The position numbers and the translations under genes were made by a program. DNA of 15,975 bases, from assembly GCA_905208455.1 (NCBI GenBank), contig CAJLPK010000033.1, forward strand, positions 1 to 15,975, written 5' to 3'. This stretch comes from an uncultured Bacillota bacterium. Its GTDB lineage: Bacteria; Bacillota; Clostridia; Christensenellales; QAND01. The notes beneath the pieces were generated by a model, which worked only from the letters and a program-made list of their open reading frames with translations, was not told the DNA's origin and searched no databases. Shown here piece by piece: positions 11,660-15,975 of this stretch. Each line of letters starts with the position of its first letter. The first letter of the stretch is position 1.

Positions 11660-13357
11660 TTGCCGTTCAAACATGAAATCGCCAAGGCCGTTTCCCGGAA
11701 ATTGGATGCGCCCTTGGAACAGGTATTGCCGTTGATAGAGACCCCGCCCGACCCGGCGCTGGGCGATTATGCGCTGCCCTGTTTTGCCTTTGCCAAAACC
11801 CTGCGCAAAGCGCCGCAGCTCATTGCGCAAAGCATCGTGGAGGGCGCGCTGCCTGCCTGCGTCGTCAAGGCAGAGGTGGCGGGCGGCTATGCCAATTTTA
11901 CCGTGGACAAGGCGCTGTATGCCCGCACTGTGCTGGATCAGGCGCTGCAGCAGGGCGAGCGCTATGGCGCGCAGGACCTGGGCCATGGGCGCACGGTATG
12001 CATCGATTACAGCAGCATCAACATCGCCAAGCAGTTCCATATCGGCCATCTGTCCAGCACCGCCATCGGACATGCCCTGTACAATCTCTACAATTTCATG
12101 GGCTACAAGAGCGTCGGCATCAACCACCTGGGCGATTGGGGCACGCAGTTCGGCAAGCTGCTGGCTGCCTATGAATTGTGGGGCGATGAAGCCGCCGTGC
12201 GCGAAAAGGGCGTGGAGGAGATGACGCGCCTGTATGTCAAATTCCATGAGGAAGCGGAAAAGGACCCGGCCCTGGAGGACCTCGGCCGCGCCTGGTTCAA
12301 GCGCATCGAGGATGGCGACGAGACCGCGCTGTCGCTGTTCGAGCAGTTCAAGCAGACCACCATCCGGGAGGTCATGAAAATCTATGATCTTCTGGGCATC
12401 ACGTTTGACAGCTACAACGGCGAAGCGTTTTACAACGACAAAATGCAGCCGGTGGTGGATGAGCTGCGGGCCAAGCATCTGCTCACGCTTTCCGAAGGCG
12501 CGTATGTGGTGGATCTGTCCGAGGACAAAATGCCGCCCTGCATCATCTTGAAGTCCGACGGCACCACCCTGTACGCCACCCGCGATTTGGCGGCGGCGTT
12601 TTACCGCAAAAAAACCTATGATTTTGCTAAGTGCCTGTATGTGGTGGCCTATCAGCAGAACCTGCATTTCCGCCAGTGCTTCAAGGTCGTGGAAAAGATG
12701 GGCTACGATTGGGCCAAGGACTTAGAGCATGTGGCCTTTGGCATGGTCTCCATGGCGGACGGCACCACGCTTTCCACCAGAAAGGGGCATGTGGTGCTGC
12801 TAAAGGATGTGCTGCACAGCGCCATTGCGCGCGCGGGCGAGATTTTGGAGGAAAAATCCCCGCACCTTTCGGACAAACAGACGGTGGCCGAGCAGGTCGG
12901 CGTGGGCGCGGTGGTGTTCGGCGTGCTGTACAATGCCAGGATTAAAGACATTGCGTTTTCCTATGACCGGGCGCTGGCCTTTGACGGAGAGACCGCCCCG
13001 TACCTGCAATACACCGGCGCGCGCTGCTGCAGCGTTTTGAGGAAGGCCGCCCGGGATTGGGAAAAGACAAAGCCGGACGATGCCGCGCTGGCCGGGCCGC
13101 ATGCCGTGGCGGTCGTGCGCGCGCTGGAGGGCTGGAAGGACGCCGTGGCCGCGGCGCTGGAGAAAAACGAGCCGTATCTTTTGAGCCGGGCGCTCATCGA
13201 ATTGGCGCAGGCGTACAACCGGTTTTATTATGAAGAACGCATCATCACGGAAAACAGCGCGCAGACCGCTGCGCGCCTGCAGCTGACAAAAGCGGTGCGC
13301 ACCGTGCTCAAAACAGGGCTGGGGCTTTTGGGCATCGCATCGCCGGAAAGGATGTAA
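11660..13357 (+). CDS. argS: Arginyl-tRNA synthetase (ArgRS)
   Basis: A class I aminoacyl-tRNA synthetase that charges tRNA-Arg. Starting at TTG 11660 (AAAGGAG ends at 11650, 9 bases ahead) it has 565 residues, normal for the family. The N-terminal Add-1 domain covers about 1-110. The HIGH motif is FHIGHLSS at H127-H130, followed by GDWGTQFGK. The KMSK-like loop is LSTRKGHVV near residue 375, the usual degenerate form in ArgRS. The C-terminal DALR anticodon-binding domain starts at YTGARCCSVL and runs to LGIASPERM. The gene is divergent from a tRNA-Arg gene, a fitting neighbour although co-regulation is only inferred. All domains are complete. Confidence 0.97.
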   Translation: MPFKHEIAKAVSRKLDAPLEQVLPLIETPPDPALGDYALPCFAFAKTLRKAPQLIAQSIVEGALPACVVKAEVAGGYANFTVDKALYARTVLDQALQQGERYGAQDLGHGRTVCIDYSSINIAKQFHIGHLSSTAIGHALYNLYNFMGYKSVGINHLGDWGTQFGKLLAAYELWGDEAAVREKGVEEMTRLYVKFHEEAEKDPALEDLGRAWFKRIEDGDETALSLFEQFKQTTIREVMKIYDLLGITFDSYNGEAFYNDKMQPVVDELRAKHLLTLSEGAYVVDLSEDKMPPCIILKSDGTTLYATRDLAAAFYRKKTYDFAKCLYVVAYQQNLHFRQCFKVVEKMGYDWAKDLEHVAFGMVSMADGTTLSTRKGHVVLLKDVLHSAIARAGEILEEKSPHLSDKQTVAEQVGVGAVVFGVLYNARIKDIAFSYDRALAFDGETAPYLQYTGARCCSVLRKAARDWEKTKPDDAALAGPHAVAVVRALEGWKDAVAAALEKNEPYLLSRALIELAQAYNRFYYEERIITENSAQTAARLQLTKAVRTVLKTGLGLLGIASPERM

Positions 13358-13358
13358 C

Positions 13359-13784
13359 ATGCGGGCATTTTCCATCAACCGAAATCGGTGGACACAAAAA
13401 TTTCTCTTTGGCGCGCTCATGCTGGCGCTCGGCATTGTCTGGGCGCAGGAAGCGTTTCGCGCCAAGCCCATGCAAACGATGGAGGGCGTGTTTTTCGCGC
13501 TGTTTGCCTGGTACGGGCTGATGATCCTGTCCCAGAGCTTTTTTGCCGAGATCCGCACGGACGAAACCGGCATTGCCATCCGCAAAACCTTTTTGCCGGC
13601 TACCAGAATCGCCTACGACGACATCACCGGCATGTTTTACGACGCCATGCACGCCCGCATGATGCTGGTGCTCAATGAAAAAAAGCGCGTGGCCTTTGTG
13701 TACCAATATGAGGATGTACAGGGGTTCATCCGGCTGCTGGCGGCGCACTGCAAACAGTTACAGCAAGGGGAAAACGCACAATGA
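13359..13784 (+). CDS. Small two-span membrane protein, 141 aa, unknown function
   Basis: It begins one base after the argS stop, with GGAAAGGATG ahead. Two membrane helices (about residues 14-30 and 43-59) are followed by a soluble domain of about 75 residues with alternating strands (EIRTDETGIAIRK ... IAYDDITGMFYD ... MMLVLNEKKRVAFVY) and a closing helix, like bacterial PH-type membrane domains. The family was not identified with certainty. Its stop overlaps the next start (ATGA at 13781-13784), and the next protein has the same layout. Confidence 0.8.
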   Translation: MRAFSINRNRWTQKFLFGALMLALGIVWAQEAFRAKPMQTMEGVFFALFAWYGLMILSQSFFAEIRTDETGIAIRKTFLPATRIAYDDITGMFYDAMHARMMLVLNEKKRVAFVYQYEDVQGFIRLLAAHCKQLQQGENAQ

Positions 13785-14212
13785 AGCAAAAGAGGATCTA
13801 TGCGTGGAAGGCGCTGCTGCCCAGGCTGAGCCGCGGCGTATTGTACGCTTTGATCGCCGCGGGGGCGGTTTGGCTGCTGCCCGGCGAGCCTACCGCGCTG
13901 AATACCATTTTGACCGCGGCGCTGTGCATCGGCGCGGCGGCCTATCTGGCGGCTGTCTATCTGAAATACGGGCGCGATTATTACTGCGCCGGCAAGGCGG
14001 AGGTGCGCCTGCACCGGGGCGGGCGGGAAGCCGTCATCCCCCTCAGCCAGGTGGATTTTGCCTCCTATGACGGCAGCGCCCTGGGCGTAGAGCTGCACCT
14101 AAAGGATGAAAAGGTCATTTCCTTTCATGAATATTTAGACCTAAAGCCGCTGGTCATCGCGCTGGACGACCGCGGCATCCGGGTGGAATACAAGCGCATG
14201 GGCAAACGATAA
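13781..14212 (+). CDS. Small two-span membrane protein with PH-like domain, 143 aa
   Basis: Coupled to the upstream gene by an ATGA overlap; CAAGGGGAAAACGCACA lies ahead. Two membrane helices (about residues 15-33 and 40-61) precede a soluble part with strands (AEVRLHRGGREAVIPLSQVDFASYDG ... GVELHLKDEKVISFH) and a short helix, then GIRVEYKRMGKR. The layout mirrors the preceding gene, so the two may be diverged copies that form a heteromer. Function is unknown. Confidence 0.8.
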   Translation: MKQKRIYAWKALLPRLSRGVLYALIAAGAVWLLPGEPTALNTILTAALCIGAAAYLAAVYLKYGRDYYCAGKAEVRLHRGGREAVIPLSQVDFASYDGSALGVELHLKDEKVISFHEYLDLKPLVIALDDRGIRVEYKRMGKR

Positions 14213-14255
14213 AGGCAACGCCGCGCCGGGCGGCAGGAAAAGGGGAGGAAAACCA

Positions 14256-15272
14256 ATGGCCAAACGGCAAAGCGGCATCAAGGGCCTGTTGAAACGCTGG
14301 TTTATCGACGCGCTGGGCGCGATGGCACAGGGGCTGTTTGCCTCGCTGATCATCGGGCTCATCATCCAGCAGTTGGGGAAAATCCCCTGGCTGTCGTTTT
14401 TAGCGCCCTTTGCGGAGTTTGCCTCCTCCGGGCATGTGGTGGGCGCCGCCATCGGAGTGGCGGTGGCCTACGGATTAAAGCACGCGCCGCTGGTGGTGTT
14501 TTCCTCGGCGGCTACCGGCGCGCTGGGCTATACGCTGGGCGGGCCGGTCGGCGCGTTTTTGGCGTCGCTGGCCGGGGCGGAGCTGGCGGGCCTTTTGGCC
14601 GGCAAAACCAAGGTGGATATCGTCGTGCTGCCCTTTGTCACCATCGTCGCCGGCGGGCTGGTCGCAACCTGGATCGGCCCCGGCATCAACGCGGTGATGA
14701 CGGGCATCGGCAGCTTTATCAACCTGGCCACCGAATTGCAGCCCATCCCGATGGGCATTTTGGTCAGCGTGGTGATGGGCATGGCGCTCACAGCCCCCAT
14801 TTCCTCGGCGGCCATCGCCATTTCGCTGGATCTTTCCGGCCTGGCGGCGGGCGCGGCTACGGTGGGCTGCTGTGTGAATATGCTGGGCTTTGCCGTGGCC
14901 AGCTACCGGGAAAACGGCGTGGGCGGGCTGATTAGCCAGGGCCTGGGCACCAGCATGCTGCAGGTGCCGAATATCGTGAGAAAGCCGGTGATCTGGCTGC
15001 CGGAAATCATCGCCAGCGCCCTTTTGGGGCCGCTGTCCACCACGCTGTTTGCCATGACAAACAACGCCATGGGCGCCGGCATGGGCACCAGCGGGCTGGT
15101 AGGCCAGTTCGGCACCATCGCCGCCATGGCGGGCAGCGAGCCAATGGCGTGGATTTTGCTGAAAATGGCGATCTTGCAGTTCATCCTGCCCATTGTGCTG
15201 ACGCTGGTCATCTCAAACGGCATGCGGCGCGCAGGGTGGATCAAGCCCGGCGATATGAAGCTGGATCTATAA
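14256..15272 (+). CDS. PTS sugar transporter EIIC-like membrane protein (PTS_EIIC_2 family)
   Basis: A 338-residue, very hydrophobic protein with about 8-10 membrane segments and many Gly/Ala-rich stretches (GHVVGAAIGVAVAYGLKHAP, TAPISSAAIAISLDLSG, ATVGCCVNMLGFA, NNAMGAGMGTSGLVGQFG). These patterns match the EIIC-like family of Firmicutes often named PTS sugar transporter subunit IIC. There is no EIIA or EIIB gene in the neighbourhood, and members of this family commonly stand alone, so a sugar substrate is not certain. The start at 14256 is set by GGGGAGG at about 14240-14246. A spacer of 43 bases with a GC-rich hairpin separates it from the gene before. Confidence 0.88.
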   Translation: MAKRQSGIKGLLKRWFIDALGAMAQGLFASLIIGLIIQQLGKIPWLSFLAPFAEFASSGHVVGAAIGVAVAYGLKHAPLVVFSSAATGALGYTLGGPVGAFLASLAGAELAGLLAGKTKVDIVVLPFVTIVAGGLVATWIGPGINAVMTGIGSFINLATELQPIPMGILVSVVMGMALTAPISSAAIAISLDLSGLAAGAATVGCCVNMLGFAVASYRENGVGGLISQGLGTSMLQVPNIVRKPVIWLPEIIASALLGPLSTTLFAMTNNAMGAGMGTSGLVGQFGTIAAMAGSEPMAWILLKMAILQFILPIVLTLVISNGMRRAGWIKPGDMKLDL

Positions 15273-15358
15273 ATATCGATTGAAAACAAGGCCGGGGATG
15301 CGCAAACGGCATGCCGGGCCGTAGCATTTTAACCATAACCCATAAGGAGAGACGAGGC

Positions 15359-15975
15359 ATGTTAGACGCAAAATTCATTCGGCAAAACCCGGAGTTTGTC
15401 AAGACCGCGGTGCAGAACCGCAACGGGGACCCGGCCGTCATCGATGAATTGATGGCGGTGGACGCGCAGCGCAGGGCCGCCATCAGCCAGAGCGAGGCGA
15501 GGCAGGCCTCCCGCAACCGGCTCTCCAATTTCATGCCGCTTTTGCAGCAGCTGAAAAAGGCCAACGGCGATGCGGAGGCGCTGGCCAAAGCCGAGGAGCG
15601 CGTGCAGGCGTTTTGCCCGGCATTTGAGCCGGATACGCCGGAGGGCGCCGCCAAGGCGCTGCTCTTGGAGGCGGCGCAAAGGGCTGAGGCGGGCGCACTG
15701 GCAGGGGACGCATTTGAGAGCATAAAGCAGCGCTTTTTATCCCTGATGAAAAAAGAGGACGGCGCAGAAGCCAAGCAAGAGGCGGACGCGCTGGAAAAGC
15801 GCTTTACCGAGATATTACTGACCATCCCCAATATCCAGCACGAAAGCGTGCCGGTCGGCAGGGACGACAGCGAAAATGTGGAGGTGCGCCGCTGGGGCGA
15901 GCCTGCGCAGCTTGATTTTGAGCCAAAGCCGCATTGGGACCTTGGCCAGGCGCTGGGCTGGTTCGACTGGGACGC
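15359..15975 (+). CDS. serS: Seryl-tRNA synthetase, N-terminal part (cut by the window end)
   Basis: AAGGAG at 15344-15349 stands 9 bases before the ATG. The first residues MLDAKFIRQNPEFVKTAVQNR and the later LTIPNIQHESVPVGRDDSEN and NVEVRRWGEP ... FEPKPHWDLG are the standard SerRS landmarks, so the class II enzyme that charges tRNA-Ser is certain. The visible 205 residues hold the N-terminal coiled-coil arm, which grips the long variable arm of tRNA-Ser, and the first turn into the catalytic domain. The IPN(I)xH motif falls near residue 155, about 35-40 positions later than I would expect, so the arm seems to carry an insertion around residues 80-125. The catalytic motifs 1-3 lie beyond the window. 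Confidence 0.95.
   Translation, partial: MLDAKFIRQNPEFVKTAVQNRNGDPAVIDELMAVDAQRRAAISQSEARQASRNRLSNFMPLLQQLKKANGDAEALAKAEERVQAFCPAFEPDTPEGAAKALLLEAAQRAEAGALAGDAFESIKQRFLSLMKKEDGAEAKQEADALEKRFTEILLTIPNIQHESVPVGRDDSENVEVRRWGEPAQLDFEPKPHWDLGQALGWFDWD

Noticed and set aside
11522..12667. 381-codon minus-strand frame across argS
   Set aside because: argS is certain by its motifs; the antisense frame is a by-product of GC-rich codon use and also runs through the argS promoter region.
15273..15358. T-box riboswitch before serS
   Set aside because: Only 86 bases are available. There is a GC-rich imperfect hairpin but no T-box consensus and no terminator/antiterminator pair.

Overview
The window (about 16 kb, GC-rich, near 58-60% by eye) looks like chromosomal DNA of a high-GC Bacillota, most likely a gut Clostridia lineage. 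The grounds are strong GGAGG-type ribosome binding sites, the family mix (YeiH exporter, EIIC-like PTS protein, a collagen-like protein with a Cys-rich start), a CCA-encoding tRNA-Arg, TTG/GTG starts, and phage genes of Firmicutes type. Genus cannot be fixed from the sequence alone.

Left chromosomal flank (1-3637): the start of a collagen-like protein gene (-), then a YeiH/UPF0324 putative sulfate exporter (-) divergent from a LysR-type regulator (+) across an AT-rich gap holding a T-N11-A box. Next comes a two-gene operon for an exported protein and a probable lipoprotein, both of unknown function, ending at a hairpin that also serves as the old terminator of the tRNA-Arg gene.

Integrated element (3638-11458): a complete, very small phage-like element lies in the 3' half of a tRNA-Arg(ACG) gene, bounded by perfect 56-bp direct repeats; the unit is 7765 bp. 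Leftward genes are a tyrosine integrase and, upstream of it, an unusual repressor with three XRE helix-turn-helix domains followed by a LexA/CI-type S24 self-cleaving domain. Divergent from them across a control region with four similar operator-like sites are a Cro-like protein, several tiny proteins (many joined by ATGA/GTGA overlaps), an excisionase-like protein, a replication initiator containing five 12-bp iteron-like repeats, a small helical protein, one 583-aa prohead protease-HK97 capsid fusion with a possible internal start for free capsid protein, and a sigma-70-like protein. There is no terminase, portal, tail or lysis gene. The best reading is a capsid-encoding phage satellite or an otherwise undescribed minimal capsid element; a decayed prophage is less likely because every gene and both att repeats look intact.

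Right chromosomal flank (11459-15975): the rest of the rebuilt tRNA-Arg gene is divergent from argS (arginyl-tRNA synthetase). Behind argS follow two small membrane proteins of similar layout, an EIIC-like PTS membrane protein and the first third of serS (seryl-tRNA synthetase), whose coiled-coil arm seems longer than usual.

How the element may work (inference): S24 autocleavage after DNA damage or helper-phage induction would free the divergent promoter, give Cro, excisionase and replication initiator, and later the capsid fusion and sigma-like factor. Packaging and tails would have to come from elsewhere.
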